Positions 63,826 to 64,000 of a stretch of 64,000 nt of DNA are shown here, one piece after another. A program made the position numbers and the translations under genes. The DNA is from Prorocentrum cordatum (lineage: Eukaryota; Sar; Dinophyceae; Prorocentrales; Prorocentraceae). A model generated the notes under the pieces. It searched no databases. It was not told where the DNA came from and saw only the letters and a list, made by a program, of their open reading frames with translations. The DNA is taken from contig CAUYUJ010016069.1 in assembly GCA_963575745.1 (NCBI GenBank), positions 154,501 to 218,500 on the forward strand, in the 5' to 3' direction. Each line of letters opens with the position of its first letter. Within the stretch, counting starts at the first letter, position 1.

Positions 63826-64000
63826 CTTTGGAAGGCAATTTTGAGGCCTCTTGGGGCCTCTTGGGGGCCTCTCAGGGCTTCTTGGGGTGCCTTTTGGGGG
63901 CCCCTTGGGGCCCCTTAAGGGGCCTCTTGGGGCCTCCTGGGGGCCTCTTGGGGCTGAAGGCTGGACTTTTCGGTGCCTGGTCCCCTTCTTGGGCCCCTCT
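63826..64000. repeat. CTTGGGGCCTC array, sixth locus, runs off the window
   Basis: Denser and purer than the others (GCCTCTTGGGGCCTCTTGGG), continuing past the right edge. Confidence 0.8.

Overview
This window reads as nuclear DNA of a dinoflagellate; the genus cannot be decided from the sequence. The signs are a relict dinoflagellate spliced leader at 4909-4930 (20 of 22 bases match the consensus), long GC-rich stretches crowded with micro- and minisatellites, decayed LINE and copia-like retrotransposons, many fold-back elements, and very little intact coding sequence. I saw no rRNA, tRNA, operon, CRISPR array or bacterial-type signal.

Layout. 1-4.4 kb: GC-rich DNA, an 11-bp minisatellite (about 800-2640), an imperfect palindrome (3.63-3.76 kb) and a fragment that looks like a histidine-phosphatase exon (about 3.9-4.1 kb). 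4.4-9.5 kb: the 3' end of one LINE, then the relict spliced leader, an ORF1 and a decayed ORF2 (endonuclease plus reverse transcriptase) of another. 10.1-14.1 kb: a second LINE (ORF1 and endonuclease) and a frameshifted copia-type gag. 14-18.4 kb: mostly non-coding, with a fold-back element and two weak exon candidates. 18.4-19.8 kb: CA and ACAT microsatellites. 19.8-24.9 kb: GC-rich open segments with scattered acidic patches and no known domain. 24.9-25.9 kb: a decayed heptapeptide (Y-E-x-H) coding repeat. 28.7-31.0 kb: a long array rich in CTTGG/GGCCTC, a family seen again near 36.5, 42.1, 48.6, 53.7, 63.3 and 63.8 kb. 31.6-32.3 kb: a Cys-rich zinc-ribbon gene remnant. 32.4-33.7 kb: short-repeat arrays. 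37.8-38.1 kb: CA/CG repeat. 40.1-41.9 kb: a satellite of about 101 bp. 47.3-49.1 kb: a cluster of fold-back and MITE-like elements. 50.3-53.6 kb: a lower-GC copia-like element (gag, zinc knuckle, protease, integrase). 55.2-55.9 kb: a 73-bp satellite. 56.2-63.2 kb: a tandem array carrying insertions of a terminal-inverted-repeat element.

The most interesting system is that last element. Three copies (A 34216-35890, B 56577-60616, C 61486-63151) share a 12-bp inverted repeat ACCTAACAGCGA / TCGCTGTTAGGT, a run of 73-bp tandem repeats, a GAG-rich tract and a conserved 3' segment. Only B holds an intact gene (57391-59577, 728 aa) with an endonuclease/exonuclease/phosphatase (EEP) fold and no reverse transcriptase. 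A and C look like internal-deletion derivatives in which the GAG tract is joined straight to the GAGGCT-rich 3' part. The gene and its 3' flank carry copies of a GC-rich 20-bp motif that reads in frame as G-A-S-Q-P-A.

Almost every retroelement gene here is broken by frameshifts, stops or lost catalytic residues. The EEP gene is the only long frame that is both uninterrupted and clearly protein-like.
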